NCBI RefSeq assembly: GCF_002575655.3
Contig: NC_053037.3
Location: forward strand, 250,575,135-250,639,134
From: Aegilops tauschii subsp. strangulata
Taxonomy: Eukaryota; Streptophyta; Magnoliopsida; Poales; Poaceae
Reading direction: 5' to 3'
DNA: 64,000 nucleotides
The notes beneath the pieces were generated by a model that had not been told where the DNA came from, did not search any database, and worked only from the letters and a program-made list of their open reading frames with translations. Within the stretch, counting starts at the first letter, position 1, and each line of letters starts with the position of its first letter. A program made the translations under genes and the position numbers. Shown piece after piece: positions 11,182-22,670 of this stretch.

Positions 11182-13850
11182 CTCATGAAAGTACTAGGTG
11201 CATTAGTTAACACAAAAGGCATGACTAACCACTCATATAAACCAAACTTAGTTTCAAATGTTGTTTTCCATTCATCTCCCAATTTCATACGAATTTGATG
11301 GTATCCACTACGCAAATCAACTTTGGAGAATATTGAAGAGCCACTCAATTCATCAAGCATATCATCTAGCCTAGGAATAGGATGACGATAACGAATAGTA
11401 ATATTATTAATGCCTCTACAATCAACACACATACGCGACGTACCATCCTTTTTAGGCACTAGTATAATAGGAACAGCACAAGGACTAAGAGATTCGCGTA
11501 TATAACCTTTGTCGAGCAGCTCCTGTACTTGACGCATAATCTCCTTCATCTCCTCTGGATTGGTACGGTATGGTGCACGGTTGGGTAGCGATGTACCGGG
11601 AATTAAGTCAATTTGATGCTCAATCCCTCGAATAGGTGGTAATCCCGGTGGCACGTCTTGTGGGAAGATGTCAGCGAACTCCTGCAAAATGTTAGTGACA
11701 GCAGGGGGCAAAGAGGAAGGCACGTCCTCGAATGAAAATAATGCCTCTTTGCACACAAAAGCAAAGCAAACAGATTTGTTAAAATCTAGCTCATTAATAT
11801 CAGATTTGGTGGCAAGTAAACATGCACTTTTCAATTTAATTTCAGAAGCAACACCAGATGGTTTATTATTAGGCTTCATTTGTTGCTCAAATTCTTTTGC
11901 CACAATCTGATTTTCACTCTTATTTTTCTCCTGTTTTTCTTTATTAGCTCTATTAATATCATCTTTCAAAATGGAATCAGGAGTCATAGGAAGCAAAGTA
12001 ATATTTTTATCCTTATGAACAAGAGTATACTGATTGTTTCTACCATGGTGTACATAATTTTTATCAAATTGCCATGGTCTACCAAGTAATAAGGAACATG
12101 CTTGCATAGGTACCACATCACAATCAACATAATCAGCATATGTAGAGATACTAAAATGTACATGAACAGTACGTGTTACCTTAACCTTGCCGCTGTTGTT
12201 GAACCATTGGATGTAGTAAGGATGTGGATGTGGTCGTGTGGTAAGAGATAACTTCTCCACCATCTCCATGCTAGCCTGCAGCTCCCTCCATCTATGATGA
12301 CGCGAATAGAACGTTCCTTCACAACTCCCTTTGTATGGAACAAATTATGCCTCTGATTTTGCTCAGCTTGTGTAACCTGCACACTCAAAACATGTTGAGC
12401 AACTAAACATTCATACCTGTCAGCATCTTCAGCAGCCATCTATTGCGTCTCATGATCAGAATCATCTCCACCTTGTTCTTCGTGTGTAATAAGAGCCAAA
12501 GTCTCCTCTTCATAGTCACTAGCGCACTCATACCCACCATCCTCAGTAGCAATCATCACACGCTGAGATTTGCATTCTCTCGCAAAATGTCCTCTTCCCT
12601 TACAACGACGACAAATAATATCACTTGTGTGCCCTGTTGACGCCATGGAAGAAGAAGAGCTCTGTGCAGGCCCGGCAGGTGTGCTCTTGGCAGATAGTGG
12701 TGGTTGTGCCTGCTTTCTTGTATCACGGTTGGAGGTGGCACCTGAAGGAGGTGATGGTGCAGTGGAAGTAGATGATGCACGTGGTGTCCATGATGAAGGT
12801 CGACCTGCAGAAAAGTTAGTTCGCGCCAATGCCTGTCGATCCTGCACTTTCACGTTCCGCTTTACAAGCAAGATTGAATAAACGAGTGATATTATTATAA
12901 TCCTTATACTCTAGAATGGTCTGAATCTCTCTATTTAATCCACCCATAAAATGTGCAAGCATAGCTTCATTCTCCTCAACAATACCACATCTAATCAAGC
13001 CAGTTTGTAATTCCTGATAATATTCTTCTACAGAATTTTTTCCTTGTCTTAAGCGCTGCAATTTTTGAAGTAATTCACGTTGATAATATGGTGGAACCCA
13101 ACGAGTACGCATAGCAGTTTTCAAAGCAGCCCAAGTAGCTGGAACAGGATATAATCTACAATGTTCAGACCACCAAACACATGCAAAGCTAGTGAAAGCA
13201 CAAACAGCAGTAGGAACACGTCTCTCCTCAGGATATTGTAAACATGTAAATCGTTGTTCAGTTTCTAACTCCCAAGTAAGATATATATCAGGAACATATC
13301 TACCCTCAAATGGTGGAATATTCAATTTCAGTTTAGGGAGATGGTCATGATCTCGTACCTGAGGGGGAGCCCTAACATTGCCATTATTTGCATGTGGACG
13401 ACCTGGTGGTTGTGGTGCTGGTGGTTGCACGTAGTTCTGATTTTGATCAACCTCATCCTCATAATCTCCCACATAACCATCCTCCTCCACATCAGCAGCA
13501 GGAGCCACAGAAGTATCAGCAGCAGCACCAGCAGTTTGGCCAGGCTGAAGAGGGACACGACTCGCTCGGTGGAGGGTTGTTTCCCGACGTGGAGGTAGTC
13601 GTCGTTGTTGTTGTTGTTGCAGAGGTGCGGCAGGTGCAGCCGGTGGTGGAAGACGCGCAAGCAGGTCATTAAGTCTGTTATCAAGCTTTGTTTCGAACGT
13701 CTTCTCAAGGCCAGTGATCTTCTCCATGGCCTCTTCAAAATTGTTCAGCACATCTTGCACCTGTTCAGTCATCATTTCCTGAAACTTATCATTAAGCTCC
13801 TTGTTCGTTAAGTTCTCCCAGTCAATCTCGTCGGCTTGTGATCCTGGCAT
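11182..13850 (-). pseudogene. gag-pol: CRW-2 gag-pol, subfamily 2, truncated by Quinta-1
   Basis: Starts ATG at 13850 (MPGSQADEIDWENLTNKEL), a Gag N-terminus distinct from the MAGSQADETDW subfamily. Q-rich linker, Gag core, CCHC ([16 protein letters not shown]), DGGS protease and RT up to [13 protein letters not shown] follow. Lesions: a 1-bp insertion near 12850, a Tyr-to-TAG change at about 12440, and a short deletion removing the residues after DGGSC near 12280. The rest of RT, RNase H and integrase are absent because Quinta-1 ends here. Confidence 0.9.
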
Positions 13851-14927
13851 GGTTAGCAGCAATAGAAACACACAAGAATATGATCCTATAGACTACTAAC
13901 AAGTGGTGGTGGTGGGTGTCACAAATCCGTCAAGAAAATCTCAAATTCTTACCAGTTCTTACCCAGCAGCAGGCGGTGATCGGCAACAGATGTAGTCAAA
14001 ACTCTCAAAGCTTGGATAGAGCTATTACCAGGGAGAGTCAAACGCACGATGTAGATGTATGTGGAGCTGGGAAGGCTTATAATATGGTAGCAAAAAGGGT
14101 GAGCAATAATCAATTCAGAGATACAAAGTTGAATAAACGCTCAACAACGGTACTGTGCTGGTCCTAGGCTAGACCGTACAAGAGACGCGAGCCTAGAACA
14201 CTAACAAAATCACGGCGCTGCACGTAAACAAGGGAGGGGCACACTCTGAATTTTTTTCACTTTTTTTTCACTTTCTTTTTCCTCTTTTTTTTTGCTCCGC
14301 AACAATTTTTTTCGAAAAAGTCTACAAACGTCCTAAAAACTGCCTAGCCAGAATTTTTTTTTGAAACTGCAACAATTTTTCTTCTGCGGATGGCTCGGAA
14401 GTTGGGGAGTCCTACTCTGTCACGACTCGGAGTATCGCGTGATCTGGAAATCAAGAACAAAGCAATAATTACTGGACTCGGACTGGTGGCGGAGAGGAAT
14501 CTGATGGAAACTAGGACTGGTGGCGGATATTTGCAGGGCGGTGGAACACGGACTGGTGGCGAATCTGTGATGGAGGTGGACTCGGATTAGCGTGATGGCG
14601 GTGGATATGTGGTATATGGTAGGGGCGATGACGATGGTGGTATATGGCAGCGGTGATGACGATCGTGCGGCGGCGGCGTGACAACTTGTGAACAGAACTC
14701 GAAACTCTAAAGTACTAGACGCTAGGACCAGCAACTTGACACGACGATGCAACCGCAAATTCAACAAAGCAAATATAGAAAAGATTATGCAATTGGTTCG
14801 GATAAGATGAACTAACCCTAATATTTTTTTTGGCTTTTTCGTGGACTATAGGTATGAAGAACAGACTCGATCTAAACTACGAAAAACTATAAAATCCCAC
14901 CGAGCAACCTGAAAATCTGATACCACT
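13851..14927 (-). other. CRW-2 leader, type 2
   Basis: Leader between PBS (TGGTATCAGA, minus strand at about 14916-14925) and gag. The mid part differs from type 1: it has GAAAAAGTCTACAAACG and GACTCGGAGTATCGCG blocks and no GCGAGTGTCTC repeats. The hairpin arms are at 14164-14170 and 14190-14196. A degenerate GGTGGCGGA-type repeat spans about 14480-14660. Confidence 0.78.
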
Positions 14928-15844
14928 TGATAGAGGCAAAGGTGTCCCATCTTTTGATGAGATGGTGGCTATCGTTTTGGAGGAAGTCGACTTTGACGAT
15001 CCGACTACGAACGTGCGAGGACGTCGCGCCTTAGCAATCGCTAAACCAACTCCGAGAGGTTATTGACCACGCCGGAGCACGATCAACCTGACCACAAAGG
15101 TCTGTTTCCTGCAGGCAAACGAAGAACAAGCAAGAAACTAAGATTGCAATTTGGATATTGCGAATATAAGAGGAAAGCTTTATTGATCAAGGTGGGGTTC
15201 TGTGACGCCTTTGTCTCGTCGTTGAACACAAACGAAGTACGCGAAGTTGCAGCTATGGCGAACTTTTAATCTAAACAAAACCCAAAGTCTAAACGGTGCC
15301 CTAAGGGCTGTATATATGGAGGAAGAGGGGGGAATTTCGTGGCCCTCGGGGAAGGGGTCCGAAACCAACCCTATCTCTTGTTTCCCCACACATACGGACT
15401 CTAAAAACAGCCTATACTTATGTATTTCGAAATTACATGGGCCTGGCCCAATAATAAGGTGACGCAGCACCTAGAATAGCCTCTGGACGAAATTTATGAA
15501 GTGGCATCTTGTATATTTCGTCCAAGGCTTCATTCACTCCTTATGGTGGCTTCAAAGTCCTGAAATCATCACTTGTAACTCCGTTCTTCTTCCCCTTGCG
15601 CATGCCATCAACTCCATGCTTGTTCTTGCTCCAATGTTCATCCTTCTCCAAGCTAGGCCCTTCATTTGTAAGCAAAACAAAAGTATCCAATTTAGGCAGC
15701 ATCATATTCTCATGAACATTAGAATCATTACCAAGAAACGAAAGTACCTGGTAATTTAATTGGCATGCGCGAGCTCTAGTAGTTGGTCCATTATATGTAA
15801 CAGTAGGGGCTGTGGGTGTAACAATGGTATTGATGTCCTCATCA
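14928..15844 (-). repeat. CRW-2 5' LTR-A, subtype A2 (917 bp)
   Basis: TGATAGAGGC...TGTCCTCATCA. Subtype A2 differs from A1 by shared changes, for example CATTATATGTAACAGTAGGGG and TTCATTCACTCCTTATGG. The outer end lies directly in Fatima-1 gag. The matching flank on the other side is lost, so no TSD can be tested. Confidence 0.9.
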
Positions 15845-17009
15845 CCGACCGAATTTCAGGTTAAGCTCTCTATACCGAACGCCCTCCTTGAAGGCGCAAA
15901 CTGCTTGGTGCTGAGACACATTCTCCACTGTGTGATGCAAAGTGGTCCACCTCTGGATGTAATCCCTCAAAGTTTCATTCGGTTTTTGTACGCAATGCTG
16001 TAGTTCTGCCAACCCTGCAGGTCGTTTGCATGTGCCCTCAAATGTCCTGACAAACACTCGGACCAACTCTTCCCAACTGAATATACTTCCTGGAGCCAAC
16101 TGATTCAGCCATGCTTTGGCCGAACCCTCTAACATCAGGGGAAGATGCTTCATGGCTACCTCATCATTACCACCACTGATTTGTGCAGCCACTCGGTAAT
16201 CCTCCAGCCAAGTGTCAGGCTTCGACTCACCAGTGAACTTGCTCACTCCCGTTGCCAACCTGAAGTTGGGAGGAATCTCAGTGGCTCTGATAGCTCTACT
16301 GAAACACTCAGGTCCGGAGACATGAACTCTGCTGCCAGTCGAGCGGTCTCTGTTGAGTCCTTCCTTGTGTGCTCTATTCCTGTCGACCAGGCCTTGAACG
16401 AGGATCGACCTCGCATCAAACCCTGGCTCCCTTGGGTCGACTGGGACCCTCCGCTCATTGTTGTACTGGCGCCTGTCATCATATTGCCGGGGCACATATG
16501 ATCTGCTCCTCGGAGGGGGCGTAGGCACTCGACGGTGGTCATCACGGCCGAGTCGATGATCATACTGCTCGTGATTCCGACCCAAATACTGCTCTTGGCG
16601 ATGCCCAAGTCCCTCACGCCGCAGGGCGATCTTGGGCTGTGAGCCGACTGTATTGTGTCAGCCACCACAGATCTACTGTGGATCCTGTTGCGAGACTGAG
16701 AAGCAGCTGTGTTTGGTTCTCCTAGAGCAGCGCCCTGATCTGCATCAAACCTCTTCCAGCCTCTGACTGGGACGGCTGGATTGACTCTACTATACGGGTT
16801 GCAGCTGTAAGATTCTGAATCGGAGTGCGGTATACCTGAGGTCTAGGCGGGAACAACTGTCGCCGTTGACTGGATTCGGGAATCTGCTGCCGAGCGCGCT
16901 CGTCGAGTGAATGTTGAAAGGTTCTCCAGCCGTGCGTGCTTAGCCAAAGTGGCCAGGCGCGCAGCCTCCAAGGCCCGGGCCTCGGCGGTCTCCCCGACGA
17001 TGGAGTGTG

Positions 17010-17990
17010 TGATGAGGACATGACTACCTTGGATACGACCAAAAATATTGCATACATGCATATTTGTCAGGTGATTTCTAGTGCAAACTATTCTATAATA
17101 TATTTATGTTATCCAGAACAAAATTACTTCACACACGTTTGTGTTTTGTCTAATTGTAGGTGTATGGGACATTTGTACAATCCACATATGAAGATAGGGG
17201 AAAAGGAGAAGTTTAGGTTCTGTTCAAAAAGTCCTCTCACGTCATTTTTGGGCCAAGAGAAGATAGAGTCCAAGTCTCTCACGTTCTGGATTCAGATTCG
17301 GACTGCACAGACATACCTGACTCAAAACGCCAACAACGTTTTCATACGGACTCCGAATTGGGTGATTCTTTTTTTGTTGGAAAGTAGATTTCGTCCTCTT
17401 TCCAACCCTATTGGATTCACCTTTAAATTCGTCCGGAGCGTTGAGATATGGACGAAACAATCTGACGCTGCAGCAGAATCCGAGTCAAACAACAAGTCCA
17501 AAGGTGTTGCATCACCTCCACTTGGGCCCATGAGCCTTGTGCGACCTAGGGTTGGTTTTAGGCTGCCTTGGACGTCCTCCCACCACCTAGGCTGCCACCC
17601 CTTGCTCCTATATAAGTAGATCCATCCAGTAGCTTTTTCCTTGGGATTTGTTTAGTTACAAGTTAGCCAACGCAACTTCGTGTACTTCGTTTGTGTCCAA
17701 CGACCAGACCAAGACCGCTTTCGGATCCCCACCATTATCAATACTTCATCCATATTCGCAATATTCAGATTGCTTCATCATATTCTTGCATGTTCTTCGA
17801 TTGTTTGCAGGAATAGACCTTCGTGGTCAGGCTGATCGTGCTTCCAGCATCGTCAGTAACCTCGGGAGATTGATTTAGCGATTGCTAAGGCGCAACGTTG
17901 TGCACGTTTGTAGTCGGCTCATCAAAGTCGTCTCCACCAAATTGATAGTAATCATCTCATCGAAAGATCGGGACACCCTCGCCTCTATCA
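17010..17990 (+). repeat. 5' LTR-B of Quinta-2 (981 bp)
   Basis: TGATGAGGACATGACTACC...CGCCTCTATCA. It contains a TATA box and a U5 block (GGTCAGGCTGATCGTGCTTCC...CTCATCGAAAGATCGGG) that aligns with the end of LTR-A. U3 shows no clear similarity to LTR-A apart from the first 12 bases. Confidence 0.93.
17609..17616 (+). promoter_or_regulatory. TATA box of LTR-B
   Basis: TATATAAG preceded by CACCCCTTGCTCC. The same box is found at 7311, 10805 and 20680. In Quinta-3 it is changed to TATATAGG (60239). Confidence 0.65.
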
Positions 17991-18680
17991 AGTGGAAAAT
18001 AGGTCTTTTTGCCCTCCGAAGTTCGCGGACACAGCTTATTCCAGTTTTTCATGCCAGTTTCAGAATTCTTTGACTCCTCATATCAACTCGGAATTGAGTG
18101 ATTCTTTTTGCATTGGAAAGCTTGAGTTAGTAGCATTCTTTGAAAAAAATTATCAGAAAATTGGCACAAACTTTTCAAGAGGAAAGTTGGAGAGAGTTGT
18201 TGTATATCCTGCTTGGCAGTTGTTTTTCATCATTATCTTTACTACCGTTGTGATCTTCACTTATATCTTGCTGTCCAGAGCTACTTAGTATCCTTCATTG
18301 ATGCTAGTTGTGCTACGCCATGACCTCATTAGTGTTCTAGGCTCGCGTCTCTAGTCCGGTCTAGCCTAGGACCAGCACAGTACCGTCGTTGAGCGTTTAT
18401 TCAACATTGCATCTCTGAATTGATTATTGCTAATATTTTGCTACCATATATAGCCAACCCAGCTCCACATATTTCTACACCGTGTATACGTACGTTCCCC
18501 TGGCAATCGCTTTACTCAATCTTTGGAGTTATTTGACAACGCTGGTTGCCTGTCACCACCTGCTGCTTGGTAAGAACTTGTAAGATATTGATATTTGCTT
18601 TACTGTGAGCGCTTTACCACCACATCCTAGTAGTTCATAGGAACATTATTCTTGAATTTTGTTTCTTGTTTCTACTAATC
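17991..18680 (+). other. Quinta-2 leader, internally deleted
   Basis: AGTGG of the PBS joins AAATAGGTCTTTTTGCCCTCCG, which lies several hundred bases into the leader of Quinta-1 and Quinta-3. The rest is collinear with them and keeps the hairpin arms at 18337-18343 and 18363-18369 and the gag-proximal leader. Confidence 0.8.
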
Positions 18681-20093
18681 ATGACAGGTTCCGGAGATAG
18701 ACGTTCTTGGACGACGGACACATCTTCACCATCACGAGAGTTGGGACAACACACACAAGCACATGGTCAGGTTATCTCTTTACCGTCATTTGAGGGTAGA
18801 TTTAATCCTGCTATCTATCTAGCTTGGGAGCTTGAAGTAGAACAAGTTTTTAGTCACCATGACTTTTCTGAACTTGAGCGAGTACGAGATGCCACTAGAG
18901 CATTTACTGGTTTTGCTTCTGTTTGGTGGAGTGTGCATTGTAAGAAAAACATTGATAACCAACCCACAACTTGGAAAGATCTGAAAGACGTAATGAGACA
19001 ACAATTTTTCCCTCCTTACTATCGTCGTGAATTGCTTCGCAAATTTGAACAATTTAAACAAGGCAACAACTCTGTTCATGCTTACTACCAAGAGTTCAAA
19101 TCTTATATGCATCATTGTGACATAGAAGAATCTGTGGATGATACAATGAATAGATTTTTTGGTGGTTTGAACCATGATATTCAGGCACGATTTCAGTATA
19201 TTCCTCGTTGCATTACTGGTATGTATGTTCGTGCTTGTACCTTTGAGAGACAGTTACAGGAGGATGCATTGGGTGACTACAACAACTACTATTCTAGTTC
19301 ATGCTCACCACCACCGCTTGGTTCGTCCACCGTTGCACCTACTAGAGCAGCCACACCTCAGATTGTGAGCGCGACATCATCTCAAAAGTATGGTACATTG
19401 CCATCATCCGTACCTACATCAGCTACATCTTTGCGACAAGGTAACTGTAAAGGTATTGATGATATAACTTCACATGAGAATGATGCATGCCTAGTTAAAT
19501 TGAATACATCATGTGTTGAGTTACCTGTTGATTTGAGCGCATCACCTATTTTAGAGAATCATGTTACTGTCATGAATGCGTCATGTGATGAAACAACTGA
19601 AATACCAACAATTTTGAGTGCAACCAATGAATTAACTGTTGATGCAAAAGAACCAATGTTTAATCATTTTGATATGACCTCTAATCTTGGTGATGATTCT
19701 GTGTCAAATGACTTATTGCATGTTTGCTTATTTAAGCATGTTGTAGCATGTAAATTTGATGCAAGTAAGGTTTATTCATCAATGTTGGGATGGTTTAATG
19801 ATGAATATTGTCAATCTTTTCATATGAATAAGAGCTTCACTTATATGTGCAAACTGAGTTGCAATACTTTCATGCCTTCTACTTCTTGTGATAATATTTT
19901 GGCTTTATATTTTATTAACTATGAAAGTTACTCATGTATACATGTGTCATTTGTGCAAAATCCACGGAAAGTAAAAATGGATGACATATACATATACAAC
20001 ATGTACACCTTGTCTCTTTTGTTAGCACATTTCAGATTAAGCAACACCGAGGACGGCTTTATTTTCAAGAAGGGGAGGATGATGAGGACATGA
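18681..20093 (+). CDS. gag: Quinta-like Gag, open (470 aa)
   Basis: ATG at 18681 (MTGSGDRRSW) is the first ATG; upstream codons in frame are TTG-started. Residues ~30-60 hold SLPSFEGRFNPAIYLAWELE, then the Gag core with VWWSVHCKK, FFPPYYRRELLRKFEQF and MNRFFGGL, up to about residue 190. No CCHC knuckle is visible. The C-terminal half is unusual: Ser/Thr-rich, then many Cys, Tyr and Phe (HVCLFKHVVACKF, CKLSCNTFM, YESYSCIHV), with no family I recognise. The frame runs through the polypurine tract and stops 14 bases into the LTR. It could assemble on its own or with CRW Gag; neither can be shown here. Confidence 0.85.
   Translation: MTGSGDRRSWTTDTSSPSRELGQHTQAHGQVISLPSFEGRFNPAIYLAWELEVEQVFSHHDFSELERVRDATRAFTGFASVWWSVHCKKNIDNQPTTWKDLKDVMRQQFFPPYYRRELLRKFEQFKQGNNSVHAYYQEFKSYMHHCDIEESVDDTMNRFFGGLNHDIQARFQYIPRCITGMYVRACTFERQLQEDALGDYNNYYSSSCSPPPLGSSTVAPTRAATPQIVSATSSQKYGTLPSSVPTSATSLRQGNCKGIDDITSHENDACLVKLNTSCVELPVDLSASPILENHVTVMNASCDETTEIPTILSATNELTVDAKEPMFNHFDMTSNLGDDSVSNDLLHVCLFKHVVACKFDASKVYSSMLGWFNDEYCQSFHMNKSFTYMCKLSCNTFMPSTSCDNILALYFINYESYSCIHVSFVQNPRKVKMDDIYIYNMYTLSLLLAHFRLSNTEDGFIFKKGRMMRT
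20066..20079 (+). other. Polypurine tract of Quinta-2
   Basis: CAAGAAGGGGAGGA, identical over 14 bases to the CRW tract at 1011-1024, directly before the LTR start TGATGAGGACAT. It is also translated as part of gag (KKGRM). Confidence 0.85.
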
Positions 20094-21061
20094 CTACCTT
20101 GGATACGACCAAAAATATTGCATACATGCATATTTGTCAGGTGATTTCTAGTGCAAACTATTCAATAATATATTTATGTTATCCAGAACAAAAATACTTC
20201 ACACACGTTTGTATTTTGTCTAATTGCAGGTGTATGGGACATTTGTACAATCCACATATGAAGATAGGGGAAAATGAGAAGTTTAGGTTCTGTTCAAAAA
20301 GTCCTCTCATGTCATTTTTGGGCCAAGAGAAGATAGAGTCCAAGTCTCTCACGTTCTGGATTCAGATTCGGACTGCACAGACATACCTGACACAAAACGC
20401 CAACAACTTTTTCATACGGACTCCGAATTGGGTGATTCTTTTTTTGTTGGAAAGTAGATTTCGTCCTCTTTCCAACCCTATTGGATTCACCTTTAAATTC
20501 GTCCAGAGCGTTGAGATTTGGACGAAACAATCTTACGCTGCAGCAGAATCCGAGTCAAACAAAAAGTTCAAAGGTGTTGCATCACCTCCACTTGGGCCCA
20601 TGAGCCTTGTACGACCTAGGGTTGGTTTTAGGCTGCCTTGGGACGTCCTCCCACCTCCTAGTCTGCCACCCCTTGCTCCTATATAAGTAGATCCATTTAG
20701 TAGCTTTTTCCTTGGGATTTGTTTAGTTAAAAGTTAGCCAACGCAACTTCCTGTACTTCGTTTGTGTCCAACGACCAGACCAAGACCGCTTTCGGATCCC
20801 CACCATTATCAATACTTCATCCATATTCGCAATATTCAGATTGCTTCATCATATTTTTGCATGTTCTTCGATTGCTTGCAGGAATAGACCTTCGTGGTCA
20901 GGCTGATCGTGCTTCCAGCATCGTCAGTAACCTCGGGAGATTGATTTAGCGATTGCTAAGGCGCAACGTCGTGCACGTTTGTAGTCGGATCGTCAAAGTC
21001 GTCTCCACCAAATCGATAGTTATCATCTCATCGAAAGATCAGGACACCCTCGCCTCTATCA
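20080..21061 (+). repeat. 3' LTR-B of Quinta-2 (982 bp)
   Basis: TGATGAGGACATGACTACC...CGCCTCTATCA, followed by TSD GTGTG. TATATAAG is at 20680-20687. Most differences from the 5' LTR are single substitutions, with one 1-bp gap near the GGGACGTCC block. Confidence 0.93.
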
Positions 21062-21690
21062 GTGTGGAGGGCCTCCTCGTTGCGGCGGTGTGGCTCCTCC
21101 CTCTGCTGCGAAGTGAGGGCTTCGGGATGATATTCATCATGAACACGCGATGGATCGCCGCCGGCGTCGCCAGGACGGAAACTAGGCGGGTTGCATGGCG
21201 TGTCGACCATCAGGACTTCTGCCGCGGGGTCGCTGCTGTCGCACTCGGACAGAGTCTCGACGAAGCCAGTCGAATAGCCCGTAGAGAGATTCGTCGGGCT
21301 CGATTGCCGCGACTTGAGGGGTGACCGACTGACGGGCCACCGCGTGCTTCACCCATGGCTGAAGCCGCAATCGATCAGATCGCTTGCGGCGACGAGCAGC
21401 GGGAAGCGAAGACGTTGCGGGAGCCGGCCGATGATGAGTCGACGACTGCCGCAGAAGAACGGCGTGGACGCACGTGCGAAAGGGCGTCGCCCCGCGGACG
21501 GGGAGCGCCTCGACGTCGAGGGGGGGCTCCTGGAGCCAGGCAGAGTCGTCGACGATGAAAACGAGCGCGCCGAGATGGATCTCACGGCCCTCAGCCAATC
21601 CATCGCCGGAAACCATGATGATCGGAATCGAAAAAAATCGCAACCTCATCGGAAAGTCGCTAAGACACCTGCCCCACAGTAGGCGCCAAC

Positions 21691-22278
21691 TGTCGTGGTC
21701 CTAAGTCTGACAGTAGAATAGGGGGTACGTAGGAGGAGGCAAGATCCTAGCTACGATGAGGTTGTGCACGCAAGATTTACGAGTTCAGGCCCTTCCCTGA
21801 GGATGTAACAGCCCTACGTCTCGGTGCCCGGAGGCGGTCGACCGGATTATGCGTGAAGTTACAGGGGGTGCGAACCCTTGTGCCAATGGAGGGGGGTGGC
21901 TTATATAGAGTGCGCTAGGACCCCAGCCAGCCCACGTTACAGGGGGTTCAATGTACATAAAGGTGGGACGTTACTGGTAACGCCAACAATAAAGGCATAT
22001 AAATGATCATTAAGACTACGGAGTGAACGCCTGACCGTTGTCATCCTAAGAGACTTTTGATCTTCTGTACTCCGAGTGATTTCTGATATGATCGAATGAG
22101 TATATCCTAGTCGAATGGAATTGGATTGTCCGAGTGGAATTGTTGGTCGAGTGGGTTGCACTCTGAGGTGATTTCAGTCGGTAGGTGTTGCTGTACTTTG
22201 AATGTCTTTGACTGTAGGACAGTGTCCTTGGGTAGGGTGTCTAGGTCAGGCCTATTACCCTACCCTAGGTACGTGTCA
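21691..22278 (-). repeat. Fatima-like LTR copy 1 (588 bp)
   Basis: In plus coordinates it runs TGTCGTGGTCC...TACGTGTCA, so the element LTR is TGACACG...CCACGACA on the minus strand. It abuts GTTGGCGCC, a plausible PBS (TGGCGCC), on the gag side. On the other side it abuts Athila-like pol (TCGTATGGCATGCC), which fixes the LTR end. Confidence 0.75.
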
Positions 22279-22670
22279 TCGTATGGCATGCCTGTCATCT
22301 CAGTTAAAATAGGAGACCACTGTTATCATGGTTTATGTGACATGGGTGCTAGTGTGAGTGCTATTCCTTACACCTTATATCAAGAAATTATGAAAGACAT
22401 AGCACCTGCAGAGATAGAAGAGATGTTACTGTTAAACTTGCTAATGGAGACACCATATCACCATTTGGGATTGTTAGAGATGTTGAATCTTGTGTGGGAA
22501 AATAAAATACCCTACTGATTTTCTTGTTCTTGGTTCCCCACAAGATGACTTCTGTCCCATTATCTTTGGTAGAACTTTCTTGAACACAGTTAATGCTAAG
22601 ATAGATTGTAAGAAACAAACTGTTGGTGTTAGTTTTGGTGAGGAGTCTCGTGATTTTATTTTTTCCAAGT
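22279..22670 (+). pseudogene. Athila-like copy 1: protease region
   Basis: Encodes GMPVISVKIGDHCYHGLCDMGASVSAIPY, an aspartic protease with the active-site D-x-G-A-S, then a stretch of LGSPQDDFCPIIFGRTFLNTVNAKIDC. A short deletion after AEIEE shifts the frame relative to the copy at 51176-52800. It is cut at 22670 by the CRW composite (TSD CAAGT) and resumes at 30486. Confidence 0.82.

Larger units (their letters stand above)
17010..21061 (+). mobile_element. Quinta-2: complete gag-only LTR retrotransposon (4052 bp, TSD GTGTG)
   Basis: Two full LTR-Bs (17010-17990, 20080-21061) flank leader and gag. GTGTG at 17005-17009 and 21062-21066 is a perfect TSD, and its removal restores the Fatima gag sequence seen at 49.95 kb. 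By eye the LTRs differ at about 30 positions in ~980 (about 3%), so the insertion is not very recent. There are no enzyme domains, so it is non-autonomous. A leader deletion begins right after AGTGG at the PBS, removing most of the PBS and about 350 bp. Confidence 0.92.
15845..21615 (-). pseudogene. gag: Fatima-like gag copy 1 (interrupted 17010-21061)
   Basis: ATG at 21615 opens MVSGDGLAEGRE and continues through an acidic region with DESLYGLFD. An 8-bp loss near 21270 shifts frame. After the Quinta-2 insertion the frame resumes with the AARLATLAKHARLENL coiled segment, a D/R-rich region and the Gag core (DTWLEDYRVA, WEELVRVFVRTFEGTCKRP). A 1-bp loss near 16605 and a scrambled N-terminal segment add further breaks. 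No zinc knuckle remains, since the C-terminus is removed at 15845. Confidence 0.75.
15845..22278 (-). mobile_element. Fatima-like copy 1, 5' part only, split by Quinta-2
   Basis: On the minus strand: LTR (22278-21691), PBS segment after the LTR (TTGGCGCC), short leader, gag from about 21615 leftward, Quinta-2 insertion, then the rest of gag to 15845, where CRW-2's LTR cuts it. Pol and the 3' LTR are missing. It sits in Athila-like sequence at the same site as the copy at 48879-51175. The name Fatima is from memory of the LTR start. Confidence 0.65.

Noticed and set aside
21062..21690. GC-rich stretch as a host gene exon or CpG island
   Set aside because: Its frame reads DESLYGLFD and continues into the Fatima-like Gag core, and the same stretch is present at 49.9-50.5 kb next to the same LTR.
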